20,515 nt of DNA, from positions 1 through 20,515 of the forward strand of contig CALZDK010000006.1 in assembly GCA_945637645.1 (NCBI GenBank). Reading direction: 5' to 3'. Positions 7,507-14,912 of this stretch are shown here, one piece after another; within the stretch, counting starts at the first letter, position 1, and every line of letters begins with the position of its first letter. Origin of the DNA: an uncultured Prevotella sp. Lineage in GTDB: Bacteria; Bacteroidota; Bacteroidia; Bacteroidales; Bacteroidaceae. The position numbers were made by a program, and so were the translations under genes. The notes under the pieces are model-generated. The model had not been told where the DNA came from. It ran no database searches and saw only the letters and a program-made list of their open reading frames with translations.

Positions 7507-8778
7507 CTATTCTGCCGTTTTTTTGCCAAAATTGGGGTCTATTTTCAAGAACGAGGTCACGATGTATGTCATTGCGCAAGCCACCATCACGATGATAAAG
7601 AACGCTCGATAGCCAACCATTTCCTGCAATGCTCCCGCCACAAGTCCCGGGAGCATCATCGACAGAGCCATGAATGCGGTGCAGATGGCATAGTGGCTTG
7701 TCTTGTGCTCTCCCTGGCTATAATATATAAGGTATAGCATATAGGCAGTGAAGCCGAAGCCATAGCCAAACTGTTCGATGAAGATGCCCGTGCTGATGAC
7801 AAAGAGGTTTGAGGGCATGGCGTAGCTAAGATAAACATAAACTATGTCGGGCAGCGTGATAGCCATCACCATTGGCCAGAGCCAGCGTTTCAGACCGTGG
7901 CGGCTGGCGGCTATTCCGCCGAGTATGCCACCGAGCGTCAGACCGATTATTCCCACTGTGCCCTGTGCAAGTCCATATTCGGAGTCGGAGAGTCCGAGAC
8001 CGCCGTTGTGCTGGTAGTCAACAAGGAACAATGCCGATACCTTTGCGAGCAGTCCCTCTGGCATCCTGTAGAAGAGCATGAAGCAGATGCCGACAACCAC
8101 CTGTGGTTTGTTGAAAAACGTGCGAATGGTGTTTCCCAGTTCGGCGATCAGCTCTTTCGCTGACATTCTTCCGTGGTCACCATCTTCCTTGGGTCGTGGC
8201 AAAATCCAGTTGTGATACAGCCAAAGTGCGATGAAAAGTCCGGCTGCAAAGTAGAACATAAGGCTCCACGAATACCTCACGTTTCGTGTCAGCACGGCAA
8301 TGTTGCCTGCCAGTGCCACAAGCATTCCCTGGCCGAAGATGGTCGCAATGCGGTAGAAGGTGGAACGTATGCCCACAAACCATGCCTGCTGGTGGTGGTT
8401 AAGGCCAAGCATATAGAAACCGTCGGCGGCAATGTCGTGTGTGGCGCTTGAGAACGCCATGAGCCAGAAGAAGCACAGAGTGCCTTGCAGCCACCACGCC
8501 GTGGGTATTGTGAAAGCCACACCTCCAAGCGATGCTCCTATGAGCAGTTGCATGGTGACAATCCACCATCGCTTGCTCTTTATTATGTCAACAAACGGAC
8601 TCCAGAAGGGCTTTATGACCCATGGCAGGTAGAGCCACGATGTGTAGAGAGTGATGTCGGTGTTCGACATTCCCATTCGCTTGTACATTATCAGCGAAAT
8701 GGTCATCACCGTTACATACGGTATGCCTTCGGCGAAATATAGTGTGGGCACCCATGCCCATGGATTTTTCTTTTTCAT
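7507..8778 (-). CDS. AmpG-like MFS permease
   Basis: A 423-residue polytopic membrane protein with about twelve hydrophobic segments. The N-terminus (WVPTLYFAEGIPYVTVMTIS at 9-28, then KPFWSPFVD at 56-64 and ATHDIAADG at 112-120) matches the AmpG subfamily of the major facilitator superfamily. AmpG proteins import anhydro-muropeptides released from the cell wall for recycling. This protein is shorter than E. coli AmpG (about 490 residues), so the substrate is inferred rather than certain. It starts three bases after the stop of the glycosyltransferase/SpoIID fusion gene, so the two are surely cotranscribed. That neighbour carries a peptidoglycan-associated SpoIID domain, which supports a cell-wall-fragment substrate. 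The next gene downstream has its own promoter box. Confidence 0.9.
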   Translation of the reverse strand: MKKKNPWAWVPTLYFAEGIPYVTVMTISLIMYKRMGMSNTDITLYTSWLYLPWVIKPFWSPFVDIIKSKRWWIVTMQLLIGASLGGVAFTIPTAWWLQGTLCFFWLMAFSSATHDIAADGFYMLGLNHHQQAWFVGIRSTFYRIATIFGQGMLVALAGNIAVLTRNVRYSWSLMFYFAAGLFIALWLYHNWILPRPKEDGDHGRMSAKELIAELGNTIRTFFNKPQVVVGICFMLFYRMPEGLLAKVSALFLVDYQHNGGLGLSDSEYGLAQGTVGIIGLTLGGILGGIAASRHGLKRWLWPMVMAITLPDIVYVYLSYAMPSNLFVISTGIFIEQFGYGFGFTAYMLYLIYYSQGEHKTSHYAICTAFMALSMMLPGLVAGALQEMVGYRAFFIIVMVACAMTYIVTSFLKIDPNFGKKTAE

Positions 8779-8781
8779 TGT

Positions 8782-11700
8782 CTATTCGTATAGTTTTTTA
8801 ATCTCCGCCCCACGGTAGTAGTGCAGCAGTATGTCGTCGTAGTCGTAACCCTTGTTGCTCATCATTGCCGCACCAATCTGGCAGAGTCCCACACCGTGTC
8901 CCCATCCTGCTCCAGTAAGAATGAACCGTTTGGGTGTGTTGTCGCCCTCTGACATCTCACGGTCCACCACGAAAGCGCTGCTGTAGAGATGTGTCTGGCT
9001 GAGTGTCCGTCGTATCTCCAGTTCCTTGCCTATGGTGAGCGACTTTTTCGTTCCTTCTATCTTCAGTCGGCAGATGCGTCCGCTTTTGCCTCTCTGCAGC
9101 GGCACGAGGTCGACTATTCGTCCGAAATCGTCCTTTGTTTTCTCTTTTATCAGTGCAGCGAGTTCCTCTTGGGTGTATTCTACGCGCCAGCGGTAGAAGT
9201 CGGGAGTCTCACGGTCGTAGTCGTTTAGCACCTCAGCCAATATTTTCTTGTCTGTTGTGTTGCAGAACGCCGTTGGCGATGTTCTTATCCATTGCTCCGC
9301 CGTTGCCTCGTCGCTCAGGTCGGGGGCAGTCCCATTTGCGTCCATTACGGACCTCAGGTACGGTTTTGGCGTATTTTCCCAGCAGTACTGGAATTCCTCC
9401 GTCACTCCGCCGCAGCATTTGCTGAAGCGTGCGTCGCAAATCTCATCTCCACTGATGAGCACCTGTCCGCGTGTCGCCTTCACCGCATTGAGCACCTCCG
9501 CCCTACCCCAGTCTGTTATGCCTTGGTAGCGTTGGCAGTGGTCGTCGGCACACACATCAAATATGGTGTGGTCCTCGCGGTCGTACCATCTTATTATCTC
9601 GTCGTCCTTCTTCACAAACGAGAAGAAATTGTTTTGTCCGTCCTTCAGGTGCTGCCTTTTCTCCATCTGTGCAAGCAGCCAACTGCGTGAAATCACGGCG
9701 TGGGCTTTTAGCAGTTCCGGCGACGAGGTGGATTTCATCTCGCTCGAGATCACGCTCGACAAGTATCTCTCCACGGGCAGTTGGTTTATTGCCGTTATCT
9801 TGTCGGCCTCCACAACAAGGCGCAGTGTACCGTTGAAGGTCTGCGTCTGCTTGCGTTGCCAATGGAAGTCGATGCCTATGGTCACGTCGTGGAGCGAGAA
9901 CGATGCGTCATATTCCTGCGGAGAGAATGTAAGCTCACGGTACTGGTTGCCACGCCACAGTATTCCTCCCTCGGAGAACTCCACGGTCTGCGGTCCTTCA
10001 ATGCTCTCTCCCTTAGCCGTGTAGGGCGAGTTGAGGTCGAAGGCTATCTTCTGTGCACTGAGTATGCCCACAGTCACCTCCGGCTCTGCGTCGTAGGTCT
10101 TTTGCCGTGGTGTCGTGAGAGTCTGGTTCTTGAGCTGTTGCCTGATGGTCTCTGCCTCGGTGTCCTGGAGGGCGACCTCACGCAATATGCCTACTGCACG
10201 CTCTGCGGTAAGTTTCTTGAAGTCCTCTTCCCTTGGTGTTATTATGAGTCCTGCCATGTCGAGTGCTCCAGGACTCACAAGACATTGTTCCGTTCCCTCT
10301 ATGAAATAACAGTCGGGGCGGTGCTTTGCCCTTGGTATCACCACCGTTATGTAGTCGTCACCGTGCCTCCATGCCAATATGTTCATCATGGGCTCCGTGT
10401 CGTCGCTGTTGAGCGGCATGATGTTGTAGAGGCGGTTGAACAGGCGTTCAGCTGTCTGCGGGCAGTGACTGCGTATCAGCAGCGCAAAGCAGAGATAATC
10501 GCTAATCTGCCATATTCCCTCAAAGTCGTCTATGGTGAGCAGCGGAGTGAGGTTGCGGCTCAGCCTCTGCCAGCTACGCTGCAGCGGGACCAGACCGCTT
10601 GTTCCTGCCTGGAAGTGGGCGTGGTCGGGAGCCGAAGCCCCGCATTTCGGACCATTGTAGAACACCATTTGATCAGGATAGTCGCTCAGAATCCGCATCA
10701 TCTCACCAAAGTTGCCCTTTATCCTTTGCGGTTCGTGCTTCTTCGACGGTATGGTGAAATGTGTGGGAAGTATGGGGAAGGGATTTACGAGAAGCTCGTA
10801 TCTCTCGTCTATGTCTTTCTTGAACTGGTCGGTAGGGCGATTTGCCTCGCAGAGGAAACACGGTCTGTCTCCCAGTGTCTGTTTGTCTATCTTTGCCCCT
10901 GTAGAGACAATGCGTGCGGGATTGAACTGCAGTGATAGTTCCGCATCCTCAAACTGCAGCTCGCGGCTTTTCACGTTTTGCAGTTCCCTGTAGCGTCGGC
11001 GTGCGTCTTCCCATGTCTCTATCTGCCGGTTGAAGAAGCGCAGCAGGGTGCTGTCCGCCATGATGTCCTCCTTGCCCCGCAGCAACTGCTGTCGGGCGGA
11101 AATTTCCAGTGTGCGCAGTCTGTCCTTGTAGAGATTGTTGGCGTTCACCTTCTCCACGCTAAGTGCGGCGTCGCTGTTACCTCCCCATCGGCGGCAGAGG
11201 TAAAGTTCGTCGAAAATGCGTCCTATTCGGTAACGGCGCGAGAAGATGAGTCCCAAGGCATAGTCCTCGCCGTAGCTTGTGTTGGGAAACTGTATCTGTC
11301 GGAGCAGTGGTGTGAAGAAAGCCCTCGGCGCCCCAAGCCCGTTTATGCGCAATGCGTTATTCGGTCCGTTGCCCTCTGTCCATTCGTGGTGGTCGATGAG
11401 TCCTGGCGGCAAGGTGTTGAGTTCGAAGTCGCACATGCGGTAGGAACCTATTATCATTGCCGCCTTCTGCTGTTTAAAGGCATCCACTATGCGTTGCAGC
11501 GTGTCGGTGCCGCTGTAGAGGTCGTCGCTGTCGAGTTGCACGGCGAAGCGTCCGCATCGACAGTCGTTTATCGCCATGTTCCAGCAGCCGCCGATGCCGA
11601 GGTCGTGCCGTTCGGGCACTATGTGTATAAGCTCAGAGTCGGGAGTGTTGAGTTCGGGATTTCTTCTCAGTTTCTCCACAATCTCCCCCGTGCGGTCGGT

Positions 11701-12567
11701 GGAGTGGTTGTCCACCACTATCACGTTGTATCTGAATTTCGTTTTTTGCTTCAGTGCGCTCTCCACCGCGTCGCAGATGGTCTTCTCGCGGTTTCTCACG
11801 GGAATCACCACCGTTGCCTCCACGTCAAAGTCCTGCTCGTTGAAGTCGGGAGTCTTGTAGCTCGAGGTGTCGATAAGTGCGCCTATTGCCTCGAGGTGGC
11901 GTGTCACACACTGTTCCATCTCTATCTGAACGTTCCTGTTGGCGGGGTTCACATAGTCAAACTGCTTTGCCCCGCTTGCCCTGAGGTCTGTCTCCTCCTC
12001 GGTGTAGAGATATTCGTTAAGGTGGAATATCTCGCCCTCGCGACTGAGGAAGAGGCGGAGGTCGTAGAGTGCACCGTATTTCAGATTGTCGTTTTCCGCC
12101 CTGCGTGCATATTCGTGCAGCAGAGGAGTCTTTATCAGTAGCAGCGACCCAAAGTCGAAGTCGTCTCTCACGCTTCCCTTCTGGTAGTCGATGGCAGGGT
12201 GCTGTTTCAGTTCTCCTGCCTCAATGGAGTAGTGGTCGCTATACACCATTGCCGCATTGGAGTCGCTTGCCACTCTCAGCATCCTCTCCAAGGCGGTCTG
12301 TCCCATGTTCAGTCTTGTTGCCTTGGTCAGTAGCAGCACATATTCCGCCGTAGCTGCCGCAGCAATCTTTCTCACTGTGCTCGAGCTTGTCGGTGCGTCA
12401 ACCTCAATAAGGGCACTGCCCTCAGGTTCGTTGTCGCCAACATATTCGACGTCTGCCGTGAGCAGGAAAATATTCTGTATCGTGCGGTTGTTGCGCAATC
12501 TGCCTATCTCGTCGTTCAGGTTGTCGAGGTTGTCACACGTCAGGAAGCAGTCAATCTTGTGTCTCAT
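8782..12567 (-). CDS. Glycosyltransferase / HIT-like DUF4922 / SpoIID fusion protein
   Basis: A 1261-residue protein with three recognisable parts. Residues 1-235 look like a degenerate GT-A fold (AAATAEYVLLLTKATRL, AAMVYSDHY). Residues 250-480 are a canonical family 2 glycosyltransferase: ATVVIPVRNREKTICDAVES (251-270), VVDNHSTDRT (284-293), the metal-binding QLDSDD (344-349) and GEDYALGL (433-440). Residues 555-800 resemble DUF4922, with CFLC at 570-573 and a HIT/GalT-like HAHFQ at 649-653, suggesting nucleotidyl transfer or phosphorolysis. Residues 885-1261 are a SpoIID/LytB domain: LPVERYLSSVISSEM (930-944), FSKCCGGVTEE (1048-1058) and GAGWGHGVGLCQIGA (1219-1233). There is no signal peptide or membrane segment, so the protein appears cytoplasmic, which is odd for SpoIID. 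Its ATG overlaps the flavoprotein stop as ATGA, and the AmpG-like gene follows after three bases. The combined function is not known. Confidence 0.9.
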   Translation of the reverse strand: MRHKIDCFLTCDNLDNLNDEIGRLRNNRTIQNIFLLTADVEYVGDNEPEGSALIEVDAPTSSSTVRKIAAAATAEYVLLLTKATRLNMGQTALERMLRVASDSNAAMVYSDHYSIEAGELKQHPAIDYQKGSVRDDFDFGSLLLIKTPLLHEYARRAENDNLKYGALYDLRLFLSREGEIFHLNEYLYTEEETDLRASGAKQFDYVNPANRNVQIEMEQCVTRHLEAIGALIDTSSYKTPDFNEQDFDVEATVVIPVRNREKTICDAVESALKQKTKFRYNVIVVDNHSTDRTGEIVEKLRRNPELNTPDSELIHIVPERHDLGIGGCWNMAINDCRCGRFAVQLDSDDLYSGTDTLQRIVDAFKQQKAAMIIGSYRMCDFELNTLPPGLIDHHEWTEGNGPNNALRINGLGAPRAFFTPLLRQIQFPNTSYGEDYALGLIFSRRYRIGRIFDELYLCRRWGGNSDAALSVEKVNANNLYKDRLRTLEISARQQLLRGKEDIMADSTLLRFFNRQIETWEDARRRYRELQNVKSRELQFEDAELSLQFNPARIVSTGAKIDKQTLGDRPCFLCEANRPTDQFKKDIDERYELLVNPFPILPTHFTIPSKKHEPQRIKGNFGEMMRILSDYPDQMVFYNGPKCGASAPDHAHFQAGTSGLVPLQRSWQRLSRNLTPLLTIDDFEGIWQISDYLCFALLIRSHCPQTAERLFNRLYNIMPLNSDDTEPMMNILAWRHGDDYITVVIPRAKHRPDCYFIEGTEQCLVSPGALDMAGLIITPREEDFKKLTAERAVGILREVALQDTEAETIRQQLKNQTLTTPRQKTYDAEPEVTVGILSAQKIAFDLNSPYTAKGESIEGPQTVEFSEGGILWRGNQYRELTFSPQEYDASFSLHDVTIGIDFHWQRKQTQTFNGTLRLVVEADKITAINQLPVERYLSSVISSEMKSTSSPELLKAHAVISRSWLLAQMEKRQHLKDGQNNFFSFVKKDDEIIRWYDREDHTIFDVCADDHCQRYQGITDWGRAEVLNAVKATRGQVLISGDEICDARFSKCCGGVTEEFQYCWENTPKPYLRSVMDANGTAPDLSDEATAEQWIRTSPTAFCNTTDKKILAEVLNDYDRETPDFYRWRVEYTQEELAALIKEKTKDDFGRIVDLVPLQRGKSGRICRLKIEGTKKSLTIGKELEIRRTLSQTHLYSSAFVVDREMSEGDNTPKRFILTGAGWGHGVGLCQIGAAMMSNKGYDYDDILLHYYRGAEIKKLYE

Positions 12568-13505
12568 CTTGCCAGTCTGTTCTTTGTCTCGTAGTATTCC
12601 GTTTTTAGACGAGCCATAATGGTTGCCACGTCTTCAATGTCCTTCACGGCAGAAGCGATTTGTCCTATCTCTATCTCTCCTCCCTCAGTGTCGCCCTCGA
12701 AAATTCCGCGTTTCGAGGCAGCCTTTCCCAATATCCCGCGCAGCTCGTCAGCCTCAGCGCCTCGTGCCTCGGCTTCTGCTATCTGCATGTAGAGTTGGTT
12801 CTTCACCAGTCGGGTAGGCGATATCTTCTTCAGGCAGAGCATTGTGTCGCCCTCTTCTGTGCGTATACAGAGTTCCTTGAACTGCTCCGACGCGGAGCTT
12901 TCCTTGGCAAGGGCAAATAGCGTGCCTATCTGCACGCCCTCGGCACCTAACGCCTCAACAGCCACAATAGCCTGTCCGGAGCCTATGCCTCCTGCGGCTA
13001 TCAATGGCAGGGTAGTTGCCTGTCTCACCTGCGGTATGAGAGTCAGTGTGGTAGTTTCTTCCCTACCATTGTGACCTCCTGCCTCAAAGCCCTCCGCCAC
13101 CACGGCATCCACACCAGCCTCCTCGCACTTGCGTGCAAACTTGCTGCTCGACACCACGTGGGCAACCTTTATCCCTGCCTCGTGCAGGCGGCTTGTGAAT
13201 TTCTTGGGCGATCCGGCAGAGGTGAACACCACCTTCACGCCTTCTTCCACTATGATATCCATCAGTCGGTCTATCTCCGGATACATCAGAGGCACGTTCA
13301 CTCCCCAAGGTTTGTCCGTAGCCTCTTTCATCTTATGTATGTGTTCAACAAGTGTTTCGGGGTGCATCGATCCTGCTCCTAACAGTCCCAAGCCTCCGGC
13401 ATTGCTTACCGCCGAGGCGAGCCGCCAGCCGCTACACCACACCATGCCGCCCTGTATCACAGGCAGCTCAATGCCAAACAATTCGCATATTCTGTTCTTG
13501 CTCAT
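12564..13505 (-). CDS. Nitronate monooxygenase / FabK-like FMN flavoprotein
   Basis: A 313-residue TIM-barrel flavoprotein of the 2-nitropropane dioxygenase family. Visible motifs: VIQGGMVWCSGWRLASAVSN (16-35), GGLGLLGAG (37-45), the catalytic-histidine segment FEAGGHNGREE (140-150, H145) and the FMN phosphate-binding region IAAGGIGSGQAI (169-180) with GAEGVQIGT (187-195). The family includes nitronate monooxygenases, which detoxify alkyl nitronates, and FabK, the enoyl-ACP reductase II of fatty-acid synthesis. The AGGHNG form and the length fit either, so substrate cannot be assigned. It is the first gene of the operon with the glycosyltransferase/SpoIID fusion, overlapping it by four bases (ATGA). 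A good promoter lies 26 bases before the ATG. Confidence 0.9.
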   Translation of the reverse strand: MSKNRICELFGIELPVIQGGMVWCSGWRLASAVSNAGGLGLLGAGSMHPETLVEHIHKMKEATDKPWGVNVPLMYPEIDRLMDIIVEEGVKVVFTSAGSPKKFTSRLHEAGIKVAHVVSSSKFARKCEEAGVDAVVAEGFEAGGHNGREETTTLTLIPQVRQATTLPLIAAGGIGSGQAIVAVEALGAEGVQIGTLFALAKESSASEQFKELCIRTEEGDTMLCLKKISPTRLVKNQLYMQIAEAEARGAEADELRGILGKAASKRGIFEGDTEGGEIEIGQIASAVKDIEDVATIMARLKTEYYETKNRLAR

Positions 13506-13530
13506 ATTTCCAATTTATATTATTTGGGAG

Positions 13531-13561
13531 CAAAGTTAATGAAAAAGAACGAGACCACAAA
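13531..13561 (-). promoter_or_regulatory. Bacteroidetes-type promoter for the flavoprotein/GT/permease operon
   Basis: On the minus strand TTTG (13561-13558), a 19-base spacer, then TAACTTTG (13538-13531) match the Bacteroidetes -33/-7 consensus. The ATG at 13505 lies 25 bases beyond the -7 box. An imperfect inverted repeat (13563-13597) sits directly upstream of the -33 element. Confidence 0.7.
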
Positions 13562-13673
13562 ACAAAACTCCATTTTTTTTATTTTGAGGGAGTTTTGAAG
13601 GAGTTTGAGGGAATTTAAGAGGTTTGCCTAATGTTGTTACATCAATCAAGGAATACCTTTACAGTTATCATTC

Positions 13674-13757
13674 GAAGGCTTCGGATGCACATCAGAAACC
13701 TTCGGATGCACATCAGAAGGCTTCGGACGCACATCAGAAGGTTTCGGACGGAGCACA
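13674..13757. repeat. Tandem array of four 21-base near-palindromic units
   Basis: Units start at 13674, 13695, 13716 and 13737. The first three are GAAGGCTTCGGATGCACATC plus A with one to three changes (GAAAC for GAAGG in the second, GACG for GATG in the third). The fourth diverges in its last third. A unit and the start of the next together form a 22-base near-palindrome: CCTTC opposite GAAGG, and GATG opposite CATC, with one mismatch. The period is a multiple of three, so spurious open frames run through it. There are no unique spacers, so it is not a CRISPR. It most resembles a REP-type intergenic element. Confidence 0.85.
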
Positions 13758-13901
13758 CACAGTTGTATATATACGAGCCTTTAAAACTTCGTGCATTTGT
13801 GCATGTAAATGCATTATTGGCAAACCGACCATTGTCCCTCTTTAATAAGACCTGCAAGCGCAGAAAGACTTTCTTTCAGACAATCTGAAGTAACAACTCA
13901 T

Positions 13902-13946
13902 AAAGTTGAATTGCTGCGTGTTTAAGTGTCGCAACAATTCAACTTT
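13902..13946 (-). terminator. Strong hairpin downstream of nagB, probable terminator
   Basis: AAAGTTGAATTGCTGCG (13902-13918) pairs with CGCAACAATTCAACTTT (13930-13946) through 17 positions with one mismatch and an 11-base loop. It lies 32 bases after the nagB stop. The stem ends in AAA/TTT on both strands but no long T-tract follows, so it could act as a weak terminator, an mRNA 3'-end stabiliser or a protein-binding palindrome. Confidence 0.5.
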
Positions 13947-13978
13947 CAAGATTTAATATTCTATGTCCAATTTTCAAC

Positions 13979-14770
13979 TTATAGATTTCCGCGCTCTTTG
14001 TCGAGATAGTATTTGTAGGTTGCTACGGTGAGTTCGTCGCAGGCAGCCTCGTCGCACACAACTATTGCCTTTGGGTGCATTTGCAACATCGAGGCGGTCC
14101 ATTTGTGGGAGATGTCGCCATCGATGATGTGTTTCAAGGCACGCGCCTTGTGGTGACCGTTGCAAACCAAGAGTACTTCCTTGGCATCCATCACGGTGCC
14201 GATGCCAACAGTAAGCGCTTGCGTTGGAACCTTGCTGAGGTCACCGTCGAAGAATCGGCTGTTGGCTATTATGGTGTCGGTGGCAAGGGTCTTTATTCGT
14301 GTGCGTGAGGTGAGCGAAGAGCCTGGTTCGTTGAAGGCGAGGTGTCCGTCGGGTCCCACTCCGCCCATGAAGAGATCGATGCCTCCAGCGTCCCTTATGG
14401 CTTTCTCGTAGTCGTCGCATTCCTTTACAAGGTCGTCGGCATTGCCGTCGAGGATATGCACGTTCTCGGGTTTTATGTCTATATGGGAGAAAAAGTTGTT
14501 CCACATGAAGGAGTGATAGGACTCTGGATGGTTTTGGTCGAGATTGACATACTCGTCCATATTGAACGTTATGACATTGGCGAACGACAGTTCTCCTGCT
14601 TTGTGCTTCTTTATCAGCTCCTTATATAGTCCAAGGGGCGACGATCCCGTGGGACAACCAAGTTTGAACGGTTTTTCCGCTGTGGGCTTCGCCTCAATGA
14701 TGCGGTTGGCAACGTAGTCGGCTGCCCATTTTGACATTTTCCCGTAATCGGGTTCGATTATTACTCTCAT
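13979..14770 (-). CDS. nagB: Glucosamine-6-phosphate deaminase
   Basis: NagB converts glucosamine 6-phosphate to fructose 6-phosphate and ammonia, feeding amino sugars from recycled cell wall or host glycans into glycolysis. The protein has 263 residues, the normal length. The phosphate loop LGCPTGSSPLGLY is at 37-49. The active-site residues of the E. coli enzyme occur at the same numbers: D72 in FNMDEY, D141 and H143 in GPDGHLAFNEPG, and E148. The allosteric C-terminal region is present but differs from the E. coli form. It is preceded by 142 bases of AT-rich sequence after the SIMPL-domain gene, with no consensus promoter seen, so cotranscription with that gene is possible. A large hairpin follows it. 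Confidence 0.96.
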   Translation of the reverse strand: MRVIIEPDYGKMSKWAADYVANRIIEAKPTAEKPFKLGCPTGSSPLGLYKELIKKHKAGELSFANVITFNMDEYVNLDQNHPESYHSFMWNNFFSHIDIKPENVHILDGNADDLVKECDDYEKAIRDAGGIDLFMGGVGPDGHLAFNEPGSSLTSRTRIKTLATDTIIANSRFFDGDLSKVPTQALTVGIGTVMDAKEVLLVCNGHHKARALKHIIDGDISHKWTASMLQMHPKAIVVCDEAACDELTVATYKYYLDKERGNL

Positions 14771-14912
14771 TTCCTATTATTTTTTGATTAATTCTACTTT
14801 TATCTTCATTTATCTCCTTTTTTCTGCTTGCAAGCCAACAGTCACTGGCCGAAGAATCGAGTAAAGTTGAGTTTATTGATATGTTTATTTGCTTTATTCT
14901 TATTGACCGATG

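Larger units (their letters stand above)
13506..13978 (-). other. 473-base non-coding gap between nagB and the flavoprotein operon
   Basis: No convincing gene lies here. Short open frames on both strands cover the 21-base repeat and merely translate it into heptads (ASDAHQK), with no RBS or other support. In plus coordinates the gap holds the operon promoter (13531-13561), an inverted repeat with 11-base direct repeats (13563-13610), the tandem palindromic repeat (13674-13757), a short TTCAGA/TCTGAA hairpin (13876-13890) and the large hairpin after nagB (13902-13946). A small RNA cannot be excluded. Confidence 0.7.

Noticed and set aside
7484..7510. CCTAT / ATAGG / CCTAT arms around the AmpG-like gene stop as a terminator or attenuator
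   Set aside because: Stems are only five base pairs, no T-tract follows, and the alternation may be chance.
9781..12141. Two long plus-strand open frames (384 and 387 residues) opposite the glycosyltransferase/SpoIID gene
   Set aside because: Antisense shadows: Cys- and Val-rich translations lacking any domain, while the minus strand shows well-ordered catalytic motifs.
13674..13757. CRISPR array
   Set aside because: Units are directly adjacent with no unique spacers, only about four copies, and no cas genes nearby.
13624..13888. Short open frames (71-85 residues) through the 21-base repeat
   Set aside because: The repeat period is divisible by three, so several frames on both strands stay open; the peptides are just heptad echoes with no RBS.
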